Source: Sacculina carcini (Eukaryota; Arthropoda; Thecostraca; Sacculinidae). Taken from it: 64,000 nucleotides of DNA. Position numbers and translations under genes: made by a program. Below are positions 9,062-20,790 of this stretch, piece by piece. The stretch is from contig OU696573.1 of assembly GCA_916048095.2 (NCBI GenBank), positions 6,132,918-6,196,917 of the forward strand. The letters run 5' to 3'. Each line of letters begins with the position of its first letter. The first letter of the stretch is position 1. The notes under the pieces are model-generated. The model was not told the origin of the DNA and did not search any database. It was given only the letters and a program-made list of their open reading frames with translations.

Positions 9062-12000
9062 CTAGCATTAAAACCCGCCCGTTGTGCGGAGCAATTCATA
9101 AAAATATTGCAAATTAAAAATAAATAAGGAAAAGTCATGAAAACCTTAATCAATTAAAAGGTCTAAATTTCATTATTTTTAATTTTATTTTGACAAAATA
9201 TTTTCACTCAACCCGCCTCATATTTAAACCCGCCCGACGTGAGGAATAATTCAGAACTCGAACACCATCCGTTCTGGTTCTTGAAGTCAAATCCATTAGT
9301 TTTGTATATGAATTCATTCTACACAGTGAAATTGAACGTTTTATTGCTGCCCGCGGGACATTTTTATTCCATAAAAATGAGCCATCGCTTCGTTTGCGTA
9401 CAAGCATTCAAGCATACATACACAGACAGACAGATAATTTCTTCTTTATGTATATATATAGCATTAAAACCCGCTGTTTTTGACGACTGTAATTATTGAC
9501 GATGTTTTTCCCTCAACACTGCTCAAATTCACACCCGTCCTTCGTGTGTAGTAATTCAGAAGTGTAACACTATCAAAACAATGCAACCTTCTGTCATCTC
9601 TATAATTCCAGGTTAATGCTTTCGCTAAAACAGCATAAGTTGGCATTACATGATATTGCAACCCATATCCTTATGCAACTTATGCTTATGCAACTTTAAA
9701 TTAAACCAATTAAATTACACAGTTAAATTCAGTAGTTTACTTTGTTCCCAATAGCATTTTACCCGCCCGTCGTGCGGAACGTTATTGAGGACAATAAAGC
9801 CTTTATATTCAGTATAGTGTAGCATTAATTTAAACTGTACGCAATAAAACCACACCATCCATGCTTGGAGATAATATGATGCATTCTCAATTGTGATTGG
9901 GCTTCAGTGAAATTTAATCGGTGTATATTCCTGTGTAATCGCAAGTGCGCATAATAGCTGTCAAATTGGCAATATGTCCTTTTGACTTTACACCGCCGTA
10001 ACTTCCTTCAGATACCCTTTGGAAAATTACAAATTATACCGTATTGTAGAAAACAAGATTTCTAGCACGATGGTATAATTTATTTTTATGTCTAACAAAT
10101 AGTTACTGAGAAATAGTAGAAAAATGAATTAATTTTAGTCGCCCGGTGTTCAAGTGTAATTTTGGATGTATTTGAGAATTTTGCCAATTTTACACGTTTT
10201 TGTATCATTTGTGGCTATAAATTATAGCTTATCTTGTAGAACACATAATTCTCTACACAGTAGTATATTCCTGAGTAATCGCAAGTGCGTCAATTGTGAT
10301 TGGACTTCAGTGAAATTAAATCAGTGTATATTCATGTGTAATCGCCAGTGCGCATAATAGCTGTCAAATTGGCAACATGACATTTTGACTTTACACCGCC
10401 GTAACTTCCTTCAGATACACTTTGGAAAATTAAGAATTATACCGTATTGTAGAAAACAAAATTTCTAGCTCGATGGTATTGTAGTGTCTGTCTATGCTTT
10501 TATTAATTAATCATTTGATCATTCTCATTCCTCATTCAATATTTATAAATATTATAATTTATTTATTTTACTTTGTATTTGCTTGTTTAATTTTCAGTTA
10601 ATGACAAATGAATGTCGTTAAAATCAAGACGTTTAGATTTGTTACTTGTTTCGTCAAGTCATTCACTATTTTCGGTTTATTACTATTTGTGTTACATTTT
10701 ATGTCATGTTAATTAATTTCATTGTAAACTTACTGATTAATTTGTTATATGTGATTTATATTAAATGTTTATATATATTTGCATCAATAGACGCCATCGC
10801 TGATTGGTACGCCAAAGCAGAAATTACTAGGATGTTCCTAGGCGTCAATTATATTGTGTGTGGACGAGAATACACTCTCTCTTGTGCGTCCGAACCTTGT
10901 CTCATATGTTTCATGTTATGTTGTGTGTGGTAAATTTGATTTAATCAGAGTGAACCACCACAGTATAATTAATTTTAATGTATGACAAACAGTTCCTGAG
11001 AAATGGGTAGAAAAATGAATTAATTATAGTCACCCGGTGTTCAAGTGTAATTTTGGATGTATTTGAGAATTTTGCCAATTTTACACGTTTTTTGTATCAT
11101 TTGTGGGTATAAATTATACCTTTTCTTGTAGAACACAAAATTTTCTACACAGTAGTATATTCCTGTGTAATCGCAAGTGCGCATAATAGCTGTCAAATTG
11201 GCAATATGTCCTTTTGACTTTACACCGCCGTAACTTCCTTCAGATACACTTTGGAAAAGTCAGAATTATACCGTATTGTAGAAAACAAAATTTCTAGCAC
11301 GATGGTATAATTAATTTTGATGTGTGACAAATAGTTACTGAGAAATAGTAGAAAAATGAATTCATTTTAGTCACCCGGTGTCCAAGTGTAATTTTGGATG
11401 TATTTGAGAATTTTGCCAATTTTACACGTTTTTTGTATCACTTGTGGGTATAAATTATAACTTTTCTTGTAGAACACAAAATTATCTACACAATAGGTAA
11501 ATTTTTATAGCTGTACCATTGCTGGTTTAGGAGGAATAGATAGCGGAATATTGACCAAAATATTCGCGTTTTTCAGTGCTAATTTTGCATTTTTGAATTT
11601 GTCATTTTGACTTCACACCGCCGTAAATTTTTTTTACTACACTTTGGAAAATTAAAATTTATACCGTTTTGTAGATGACAAAATTTTCAGTATGATGATA
11701 TAATTGGTTTAGACGTGTCATAGTTAGTTGTTGAGAAATAGAGAAAAAAGTATAGAAAATCGGACGCGTCGAGTTTAAGTATATTTTTGAATGTAGACTG
11801 AAATTTTGTCATATTTACATATTTTATATTTAATTTTTGAATATGAATTATAGCCTACCTAGTAGAACAGCATATTCTCTACACAGTGGTATAATCGGTT
11901 TGGCTGTATCATTTCTGGTTTATGAGGAGTAGATGGCGGAGCATTGACCACAATTTTCGCATTTTTCAGGGTTCATTTTGTGTTTTCACCGCGATAACTT

Positions 12001-12187
12001 TTTTGGTTTCATTTTTAAAATTTGAAAATTATCCTATCGTGTAGACAAGAAAATTTCCAACGTAATGGTATAAATTGTTGGCGGGTACACCAAGTGGTTA
12101 CCGAGTAGCAGCTTGCTGAAAATGGACCAAGGAGGGTGGGACAGACAAACAGACAGACACACAGAGGATCTCTTTTATATATATAGA
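9062..12187 (-). mobile_element. Helitron copy E with both termini
   Basis: Read on the - strand, the element starts with TC at 12187-12186, in TCTATATATATAAAAGAG followed by a TCTGTGTGTCTG tract. It ends with CTAG at 9065-9062, 10-12 nt after a GC hairpin (CCGC...GCGG). It is flanked by A on the 5' side and T on the 3' side, the Helitron insertion rule (between A and T, no target duplication). The 5' half is an array of diverged ~370-bp units, each containing an ACGGCGGTG block. The 3' half is made of GC-hairpin modules. No Rep/helicase frame is present. A solo LTR interrupts it at 10480-10962. Confidence 0.75.
10480..10962 (+). mobile_element. Solo LTR inserted in Helitron E
   Basis: A 483-bp block absent from the other Helitron units starts TGTAGTGTC and ends CCACCACA, so it has TG...CA ends. 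It interrupts the recurring sequence GATGGTATAATTAATTTT. The 4-bp GTAT is duplicated at 10476-10479 and 10963-10966. No internal coding is present, so it is a solo LTR left by recombination of an LTR retrotransposon. Orientation is not certain. The short open frame inside it (10646-10933) shows no homology and is not called. Confidence 0.6.
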
Positions 12188-12335
12188 TTGTATGAAATTA
12201 GATGGCCTACAAAATTGTGAGAATGTGAACAAAATGAGCTGAGTACTTATGCAGATATAAAGGGTTATATATAATTGAATAAGAGTCAATTCAACGAAAC
12301 TCATGATTTTATTGAAAATTATTGTTTCTAGTGTT

Positions 12336-12825
12336 ATTACTATTATTATTGATTGCAGGAAAATCCAGTAGCATGGGAAGAGTGTTATTAATATCCTACT
12401 AAACCCTGCGGTTGGACCATGTAACAGAAGCGCCCAAGTATGTAGAGAGAAAGAGACTTCCTAATAAAATATAGTTTTCAAAAAAGAGGTGTACATAAAT
12501 ATTCCGAAAAGTGATTAATAAATAAATATAACTTAAAATAGACAACGCACAATAAAAATGAATCAATATTGATTAAAATGTATAGATAGCAAATATGAAT
12601 TAACTGTTCAACCGATGAATAATAAATGAAAATGCAAATATCAATAAACAATACATTCGATATTGCTCCATAATATCGCTCCGCCCACACTCAATAAATA
12701 AAGATATGATTCAATGAATGACGACAAACAACAATAAATTTGATCCAGTAGGAAACAAAAACAATAAATATAATTATGATTAATTAAGTTACAACGACCA
12801 CCAATCAATATGATTCCATTGTGGA
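12336..12825 (-). mobile_element. Truncated LINE 3' tail copy (second copy)
   Basis: The block AAATCCAGTAGCATGGGAAG near 12361 and the downstream segments (AGCGCCCAAG, AGAGAAAGAGA, CTCCGCCCAC, scattered AATAAATATGATT-type units) match 4246-4620 in the same order. This is the 3' UTR of the LINE at 4214-8420, truncated at its 5' side before any coding sequence. It lies in the same orientation as the complete copy. Confidence 0.65.
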
Positions 12826-13581
12826 GGTGAACGACGGTCGAAGTCTGGAGATATAGTTATGCACAGCGGAACGGAAAAACCGAGAACGAAATGAAAAGTG
12901 CCTCCGAGTTGTTTATTACCTCGCCTTATATACGCCCTATTGGAACTGACCTAGATCTGTACACATGATCGAATGTTCTAGAAGAATAGAGTAAAGCGAG
13001 AAAAGAAAGATTAAGCATAGGAAATACAAATAAACTGTTATTTATAAAAACAAGTGTAAATCAGGTGAATAAAACAATTTCTAAAGATAAATTAATTAAA
13101 TCTGAATATTTAAAACCTCACCGAAATAGGACACAATAACAGCTACTATTTGCATAACGGGCCTAGCAGATGTTAGTCCCAGTAGGTCGCAGCGAACCAG
13201 GATGTGAACCAGGATGTGCGCGATTGTCACTACGCACACCTGGCTAAATACATTATAACTGTTGTGAACGCGAGGCAATATTCGACTTGTATTAGTTTAA
13301 CCTGGCATTGTTTGTCACTTGCGGCGCTCGAAGGACAAAAGGGGGTTTTCAGTACTTGGGTTTTTTTGGTGATTGAGTGAAAGGGCGTGGATTGCAAATA
13401 GATACTCTAACTTATCTTATACTTACCTTGTCTTATCTTCAGCTAATACGTATCGTCATCCTATCTGATTTTCAACGTTTGTAGGGAAATTTATACTCGG
13501 ATTGCAGAAAGAAAGGATTAACATCGTATTGCTGGAACGATATATTGATTCACGTATTCCGTGCTGCAAATGTCCGTGCGG
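12826..13581. other. Unassigned, possible LTR-like fragment
   Basis: The segment starts TGTGGAGGTGAACGACGG after an AT-rich tract and has moderate GC, as LTRs in this window do. I found no second copy, no target duplication and no coding match, so its identity is open. No host exon was recognised. Confidence 0.25.
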
Positions 13582-13614
13582 AGTGTATTGGTGGAAATAT
13601 ATTGGTCATAACAA
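13582..13614 (+). repeat. 33-nt exact repeat, copy 1
   Basis: An identical 33-nt string, starting AGTGTATTGGTGG and ending GGTCATAACAA, recurs at 27202-27234. The bases around the two copies are unrelated. In both cases a LINE begins within 60 bp. It could be a leader/primer-site region of an LTR element, or a LINE tail remnant. Confidence 0.6.
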
Positions 13615-13635
13615 AGCTTACAATATCTCAGAAAT

Positions 13636-13679
13636 TGGCATAGGCCAGGCCCCCCACTGGCATAGGCCAGGCCCCCCAC
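13636..13679 (+). repeat. 22-bp direct duplication in LINE 5' region
   Basis: Two perfect adjacent copies of a 22-bp unit (TGGCATAGGCCAGGCCCCCC plus AC) stand at the 5' end of the Jockey-type LINE. Short tandem repeats in the 5' UTR are common in LINEs and may form its promoter region. Confidence 0.75.
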
Positions 13680-14182
13680 GGCCATCTGGAAACCCTCCCC
13701 CGTCGGATCGGCAAACAGGATCCTGGCCGCTGAGTGTCACGTCACCCGGGGTATAGTGGTGGCGTGACGCAACACTCGTCTTTGGCCTGCCCATCGAACC
13801 CCGACGACAGTGGAGTGTTTGGCGCCTCGACCGTGGAGAGAATTGTCCGACGCCGGCACGGGTGGCCGTATAGGGCTCAAGAGGGTCAATGATGAGGTGT
13901 CTGGTGCTCGAGGGGAGCCCCGCCCGGTGCAGTGTCCGCCGTTTGTAGTGGGGCTGCAGTTGCTGAGTCCAGATGGACCGGTGGGGATCACTGGTCCGGG
14001 ACCGGTACTGTAGCTTCCGCGAACTTGTACCGGGCGGAGCTCACAGCGAACTCAGGGACATTCTGTGCCCGTACACCGCGCACCACCACTGGCGTGGCAC
14101 CCCATGCTGGCTCTGCCCGTCCCCCCAGTAGGGCTCCGTGCAGAGGTGGGTGGTCGTGTGCGCAGAGACATCTAAACATATC

Positions 14183-15001
14183 ATGGCTTCAAAACCCACA
14201 ACCACCCCACCTGCTGGTCGTCCATCGGGCGATCGCCCACGGCCGGCAAAAGGTGGCCGTACTCTTAGAAACGACCAGGACGACACTCGTGCTGTTCCCA
14301 CTCCTATAGTGTTGGTGTTTGCCAGCACCGATGAGAAGACAAAGCTGTCATCGTTGAACCCGTTCCGTCGTCTGGATGGATTCAGGAACATCGGAGACGT
14401 GCCTCTCGAAGCCAGCCGGCAGAGAGATGGATCGTTGATGGTGAAATACGGCACTGAGACGGCAGCAGCCCGCGCGATAAAGGCAACCACTTTCTGTTAT
14501 CGCGTGGGTACGGGCGAAAACAAGCGTTGGGTGAGCACCCCCATCTCGGTGTGTGCGCACTCGACATTGAACCACGCCAGAGGTGTTCTGTTCTGTCGTG
14601 CGCTAGAGGGTGTCGATGATGAGGAGATTTGCGACGGATTGTCATCACAGGGTGTCATCCGCGTGGAGCGCATCGTCCGACGGTGTGAGGGTAGCGAGGT
14701 GCCAACGCACTCTTTCTTCCTCACGTTTGACGGTGCTGTTCTGGCGGACGAAATCAAGATCGGTGACATCCGTCAGCGTATCCGTGTCCGCCCCTACGTA
14801 CCCAGCCCAATGCGATGTTACAGGTGCCAACGTTTCGGGCATACGAGCTCCCGCTGCAACCGTGCTGAGATCTGCGGACGCTGCTCATCCGAACTTCACA
14901 CCGCTGCTGATTGTGACAATGAGTATATATGCGTCAATTGCATGAGCAGCGGTCATGCGTCCTCGTTGCGTGACTGCCCGGAATGGCTGAAAGAAAAATA
15001 A
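14183..15001 (+). pseudogene. Jockey LINE ORF1 (gag-like RNA-binding protein), C-terminus frameshifted
   Basis: Starting at MASKPTTTPP, the ~270-residue product has a basic Pro-rich N-terminus, a pre-zinc-knuckle domain and three CCHC knuckles near its end. The first is CYRCQRFGHTSSRC, the second CGRCSSELHTAADC, the third CVNCMSSGHASSLRDC. In Jockey/R1-type LINEs this protein coats the element RNA. The frame stops at 14999. However, the usual ORF1 tail (AIRAAQRCSFGEARAVYRSS and PPGPSYVGVV) continues in another frame from 15011, so a small indel truncates the protein. An in-frame upstream extension to 14138 is possible but adds only 15 residues of no clear character. Confidence 0.7.
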
Positions 15002-16520
15002 ACTCTGGCCATCCGCGCTGCCCAGCGCTGCAGTTTCGGCGAGGCGCGTGCTGTATATCGCAGCTCGCATCCACCAGGCCCGTCCTATGTCGGCGTAGTC
15101 ACGAAGTCGGCTCAGTCTCTACAGTCTGTCGACTCGTTTCTGGAGAAGCTAACTGTTGGAGACTTATTGAAGCTGGCGGGACGAATGGGCTTGAAGCTGG
15201 TCGTACCTGAGGCTGACCATCATGAGGCAAGGCAGCATGAGTCACACAACCTCATGCTGAAACGTCTGTCGCCCGCAGTGCTGTCCGCCTTGCTTCAGGT
15301 ATTCAATGGTCTGTGAAATGGTGGGCAGTTTCCAGCCTCCTGGCGACGGGCAATCGTGATACCCATCACGAAACAGGGCAAATCGGGCGATCACCCGTCT
15401 GACTATCGCCCGATTTTGCTGACCTCCAGTCTCTGCAAACTGTTTGAGAAAATGGTTTGCAGACGGCTGGTATGGTTTCTGGAACGCGGTCAATTATGCT
15501 CAGTGCGGATTTCGCCAGGGTGGCTCAACGTTAGACCACCTGGTGACCATCGACTCTCGCGTACGTGAAAGTTTCACGCGAAGTCACCACGTCGGGGCGA
15601 TATTCTTTGACATCGAAAAGACATATGACACCACATGGCGACATGAAATTCTTCGCAAACTGCATCGCTGTGGTGTCAGAGGCAGGACGGGGAGGCTCGT
15701 ACACAATTTATTTTTGCACCGCACATTATGTGTGCGTGTGGGGAACTCCTTGTCTCGTCCGTTCGATCAGGCAGAAGGCGTTCCACAGGGTAGTGTGCTC
15801 AGCGTGACCCTTTTTGGCCATAATGATCAACGACATTGACAATCATTTGCCTCCCTCGATTGGACAGTCTCTATTTGTGGACGATTTTTCCGTATGGTGT
15901 TCTTCCCGCAGCACTGTTGCTGTCCAGCGTTAACTGCAGCTGGCGGTGAATAAAATAGAGAATTGGGGAGCGCGTAACGACTTCCGCTTCTTGACGTCCA
16001 AAACGGTCGGTGTACACTTCTGCCGCCGTCGAGGTGCCTGCCCTGACATGGAAGTGGAATTGTAACGGCAGTGCTGTCTCATTCCAACGCGCGGTTCGGT
16101 TTTTAGGGGTCACGTTGGACTCGCGCTTGACCTACACCGATCATATTTCACAGCTGAGAACCATATGTCTAAAGGCACTGAATGTGCTGAAGACTGTTTC
16201 CCGCATGCGGTATGGAGCAGATCGACAGTCCCTTCTCCTTCTGTACCGCTCGTTAGTCAGGTCGCGTCTCGATTACGCAAGCATTGTATATGATCTGGCT
16301 TCGGAGTCAGCAAAAAGCCGTTTGAATGTCGTACACCACGCAGGGATACGCATTGCCACCGCGCGTTTCGCACGTCGCCAATCGTCAGCCTCCTCGTTGA
16401 GGCTGATGAGGCTCCGCTGGCGCTCCGTCGTTGACTCCGTCGTCGTCGTCCGTCTCCGTCGTCGTCGACTATTGACGAGGTTCTTGGACAGGAGCAATCG
16501 GCGTTCGTTGAGGGCCGCAT
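15002..16520 (+). pseudogene. Jockey LINE ORF2 remnant: reverse transcriptase without endonuclease
   Basis: RT blocks follow in order but across several frames. They are NLMLKRLSPAVLSALLQVF, SYRPILLTSSLCKLFEKM-like at about 15400-15450, CGFRQGGSTLDHL, IFFDIEKTYDTTW, EGVPQGSVLS, and FVDDFSVWCSS near 15875-15905 (catalytic FVDD). After these come FLGVTLDSRLTYTDHI and the thumb region to about 16440. Stops and frameshifts separate the blocks, so no enzyme can be made. Compared with 24130-24208, the conserved RRQKLGMRYSCKLAS block is missing and replaced by CGTC-rich slippage sequence (16430-16480). Confidence 0.75.
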
Positions 16521-16735
16521 TTTTTAGTTTTTACGGCTTTTGCCTTTTAGGGCTATTTATTGATTTTTATTCTTCTGACTTTTATATTCATATCACTCAC
16601 CCTCACGCTTATTTATTTCATCGTTCCATTACGTTCATTTGCATAGTTTTAGTTTAATTTAACTTTCAATAGACTGGGGGTGCCGTATGGTCCTAGAGGT
16701 CGATGCACCCCATAATACAAATCAACAACAACAAG

Positions 16736-17782
16736 CCAATTTCCAAACAACAGAAAATGATCCACCTTCAAAGTGATGTAGCTGGACGGGCTAGGAACTT
16801 GATTGGCACGATGACATTTCAAGAGGACAGCTATGATATAGCGTTGCAAACGCTTCAGGAACGCTTTGGTCAAGAAAATGATGTAGTGCATGCAGTGCTG
16901 AGCAAGATGTTCACTTGTCCACCTCCCAATGAGCTAGATGTATCAAGTCTTGAACACTTTCAGGGAGTCGTCCACATAACAGTATCTACACTGCAGCAGC
17001 TAGACTATACAGCAGATCTACAGTCTCAAGAGAACCTCCGTCGGCTGGTAGAGATTATGCCAGTCGAATTGCGGAAATCATGGGCCGAACACTCGTTTGC
17101 GCTTCAAACATCATCGCTAGTGGATTTTACCATTGTTTACAGTCAAGACTCAGAATAGCTCTACGTATGAGAACACATACTTCAGCACACCGAACTGGCT
17201 CAGCACGGCAGACCCGGCAAGCCCATGCTACTGCGACGATACCACCAAATCAAGTCTGTGTATGCTGCTCTAACTCACATAGCTTGTACAATTTCGAGAA
17301 GTTGAAGCTCCTGAATGTTCCAGAAAGAATGAAATTTGTTGCTGACAATAAGTGCTGTAGCAGTTGTCTGAGGAAAGGTCATCGTATGAAACAGTGTTGG
17401 TTTTCAAGAAAATGTGGAATCAATGGTTGTGCGTTGAAGCATAACAAACTCCTACATGGTCAGCAAACGAATGTAGTTAGCCCGACGACAGAACATCTCA
17501 CCGAGCCGCAACTAGAATGCGACCAGATGCAGTCAGAGCAACCAACTCCTGCCATCAGTAGCCGGTTTGTGGCGGTGACAAATTCTAGAGAAAACACAAG
17601 CCGTATTTTGTTGCAGGTTGTGCCAGTGAGAGTGCATGGTGAGAATGGGGAACACCGTGATACACTGGCAATATTGGACATGAGCGCCGACACATCGCTC
17701 TGCAGCGACAGACTTCTGGTAGAACTGGGCATCCGAGGTGAGATGCAATACCTAGCTCTGCAGTCTGTAGATTGGTTTAGGG
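16736..17782 (+). pseudogene. BEL/Pao gag and protease, interrupted
   Basis: The gag core reads KMIHLQSDVAGRARNLIG, then an ALQTLQERFG block (DUF1759-type). A frame change near 17080-17160 leads to the BEL/Pao zinc-knuckle signature C-x2-C...CCSSCLRKGHRMKQCW...CALKHNKLLHGQ, and then to a retropepsin-like region whose expected Asp-Thr/Ser-Gly reads LDMSADTSLCS, an altered active site. At 17783 the frame is broken by a hAT MITE. The 5' LTR and start are missing because the Jockey LINE lies immediately upstream. The copy cannot function. Confidence 0.75.
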
Positions 17783-18430
17783 CAGAGGTTCCCAAACTTT
17801 ACCATGCTCAGGACCCCCAGATATTCAAGTCCCATCCGAGGACCCCCGGCCAATCAGAAGTTACTATTACTATACCAAGTTACCCATTATATGATTACAA
17901 TGCAGTAAATTTACTATTTGCATATTCATACACGAAGAAAGTTTTAAAATAAACATTTGAAATATTTTCAATATTTTTCCATTGTTTTAAATTCAATACA
18001 AAGTAAAATTGGTAGAAACAGCCACAATAGATAGATAATTGCAGCATGAACTGTCACCACAGATAACCAAAAAAACGAAATACCGAAATGACGCGTATAT
18101 ATCTACTTTTCTTTAAGGTATCATTACTCGATACTGCTTCTTCCATTACAACTAGGAAATTCAATAAAGAGTGAGTACAAATGATATTATGTCCACAACC
18201 GACTCATCCACTTTGCAATGCAAAAAACCAAAAGCATCTAGATGCTATGGTTACCAAAATATTACAGGTTGAATGAGGTGATATCATCCGGCTGTGCCGG
18301 CACCTGGCTAAAGTGAAAGAAAACGGGTACCTTCTATCCTCTCTCCTAAGGTTGGCGGGAGAAGTAGCGGACCCCTAGGACCTTCTCAGGGACCCCCAGG
18401 TGTCCGGGGACCCCAGTTTGGGAACCTCTG
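17783..18430 (+). mobile_element. Non-autonomous hAT element (MITE) inside BEL/Pao
   Basis: The 648-bp element starts CAGAGGTTCCCAAACTT and ends with the inverted complement CAGAGGTTCCCAAACTG (16 of 17 positions match). It is flanked by 8-bp duplications GTTTAGGG (17775-17782) and GCTTAGGG (18431-18438), one base apart. The CAG(A/G)GGTTCCCAAA terminus and 8-bp duplication are hallmarks of hAT transposons. No transposase is encoded, so it was moved by an enzyme from elsewhere. The BEL/Pao protease frame resumes after it. Confidence 0.85.
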
Positions 18431-20790
18431 GCTTAGGGCACAGCGAAGCACTCAGAAAGTAGAACTTACATTGACTCCCTTGGCGGCATGTAAGGAAGGA
18501 GCACCACCTACAGTAATCTCGGACACCCGTAATTTCGCGTGAATGTGTGAAAACGTGGCGACATCTCAGCGACATCGAACTTCCGACTTACGCGGGAAAG
18601 TCAGTAGAAATACTCATCGTAGCGCCAGTCACACAGGCTCTACTGCAACGCGAAGTCCGTGTAGGCATGCCCGGACAGCCTGTAGCGATACGAACCGCAT
18701 TCGGCTGGGCACTGTGTGGGGCACTCTCTCAGCTGGTGGCCGACTCTGAACGTACAGTCATGCATGTCGTGCATGGCGGAAGCGACGACGATGTGTCCGA
18801 GCAACTCCGGGAATGGTGGTGCACCGACTCATTTGGGACTACAGGTGAGATGAAGCGACCGACTTCACGCGAGGATGAGAAAGCTTTGAAGACGTTGCAG
18901 GCTACAACGCGGCGAAACGGCAGCCGATATGAAGCGGGACTGCTATGGAAGCAAGACACAGTCTCTTTTCCAGACAACTACCGCATGGCGGAGAGATGCC
19001 TGAAAAGCCTTGAAAGGAACTTGGAACGGAATCCCGAGCGACGTACGGCATATCAAGAGGCGATATAAGCATATATGGAGAACGGGTACGCTCGAAAGAT
19101 TGACGCCGATGAGGAGCAATGTGCAAAGCGGTGGTACCTGCCGCACCAAGCCGTCGTGAATCCGACTAAGAACAAACTTCGCATCGTGTTTGACGCGTCA
19201 GCTTCATATATGAATACGTCCCTCAATTCAGAACTGCTCACCGGACCAGACTTGCTTCAGATTATCAATGAGATTTTGCTGCGCTTCCGGGAGGAGTACG
19301 TTGGTATGACAGCAGACATCGAGAAAATGTGTTTGCAGACCTCGGTTCGGTCGGAAGATCAACGGGCCATGTGCTTTTTATGGCGCCGAAGAAGCAGTCT
19401 TGGGATCGAGAAGTACCAAATGAAAGTCTTGATTGTTGGAGCCAAGAGTAGTCCGGCGATCGCTAATTATGTCATCCATAGAATCGCCGAGGATTGTGCG
19501 CAGGCCGACGAACAATCGGTAACAGCGGCCATTACGAACAACTTCTATGCCGACGATTTTTTGCGCTCCGAAGCAACACCGGAAGGGGCAATCAATTCGA
19601 GGAGAGTCGTGGCGTCAGTAGCAGCAAGAGGAGGTCTTGTCTTGCGGAAATGGATTTCAAATCGAAGAGAGGTAACCGAGGAGCTCTCAGAGGATGATCG
19701 AGAAGTTCATGGTAAAATCCAGAAAGTATTGGGATGTGTGTGGAATACGTCAGAAGTCTTGCTAAGCGTCGAGATACCCAGCAGTGAAGTCCCGAAGACA
19801 AAACGGGGTGCGTTGCAGCTGATGGCGAGGATATTCGACCCGTTGGGCATTGTTGCACCGTTTTGCCTGCAATTGAAAGCTTTCATGCAACATTTTTGGA
19901 CGCAGACATACGAGTGGGATGAGCTGCTAAACGAGATCGACCGACGCGTATGAGATGAGTGGGTGAATGGGCTCTCCCGCTTATCCGCGCTGAGCGTACC
20001 ACGCTGTTTGAAGCCAGTGGGCGAAGTCCCATTGTGTTTAGAGCTCCACATTTGTGTAGACGCATCCAGTAAGGCATTCGCCGCTGTGGCTTACGTGAAG
20101 ATGGTATATGCGGGCGGCGCGCACGTTGCGCTACTGATGGCACGGACACGTGTGGCCCCGTTGAAGGGTTTAAGAATAGTCAGATTGGAACTGCAGGCAG
20201 CAGTGCTGGGCGTACGGCTGAATAGCGCTGTAATGGATTATCTTTCTTACCGATTCGAAAGGTGTATCCTCTGGACCGACAGCGAAGCGGTGCTCAAGTA
20301 TATCCGAAACGAAACGCGTCGGTTTAAAGTCTTCGTTGCCAATCGCGTCTCGGAAATTTTGGACTCTTCAAATCCAGATCAGTGGAGGCATGTGGCGGGC
20401 AAGTTGAACCCTGCTAATTTGGCCTCGAGGGTTGCAGGCACGAAGGAACTGGAGCAGTCAGACGTGTGGTGGCACGGACCCGCTTTCCTGAAAGATGAAC
20501 CGGATTACAGTGTACAAACGTTAGTGGACGAGCTTGACACACACGACCCCGAGGTCAAACGAGAAAGGGTCGTCCTGTGCGTTCAAACGTCAACAAGAGC
20601 CAATGCACATCTGGTGGACCCTACCCGCTTCTCCAGTGGAATCGCTACCGTCGTGCAATGGGTTGGTATCTTCGTTTCGTGAATAATCTGCGCGCGAGTG
20701 CCAAACGGACAATGTCTATCACGAGCGGTCCGCTGTCTCTTCCAGAAGTGGAGGGAGCAGTCAACCGGGTAATCATGAAGGATCAAGAAA
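18431..20790 (+). pseudogene. BEL/Pao pol: protease end, RT, RNase H, integrase start
   Basis: After the MITE the BEL/Pao polyprotein resumes with WRHLSDIELPTYAGKSVEIL and TAFGWALCGALSQL (protease/linker). The reverse transcriptase follows (PTKNKLRIVFDASA, MTADIEKMCLQTSV, catalytic FYADDF at 19543-19560). Next come ARIFDPLGIVAPFCLQLK, an RNase H block (LHICVDASSKAFAAVAY, LWTDSEAVLKYI) and the start of the integrase (YLRFVNNLRASAKR, GPLSLPEVEGAVNRVI). Stops at 19066-19068 and 19951-19953 and a frame change near 20660 inactivate it. The BEL/Pao match ends near 20790, where the sequence becomes Ty3/gypsy-like. Confidence 0.8.

Larger units (their letters stand above)
13615..16735 (+). mobile_element. 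Jockey-type LINE, internally deleted
   Basis: The GC-rich element runs from a 5' region with tandem 22-bp repeats, through a zinc-knuckle ORF1, directly into reverse transcriptase sequence. It ends with a 3' UTR containing GGGGTGCCGTATGG and an (ACA)n-like tail near 16715-16735. The apurinic endonuclease expected between ORF1 and RT is absent. After 16735 the sequence changes abruptly to a BEL/Pao gag, so the LINE appears to have inserted into that element. A second piece of the same family is at 23823-24208. Confidence 0.7.
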
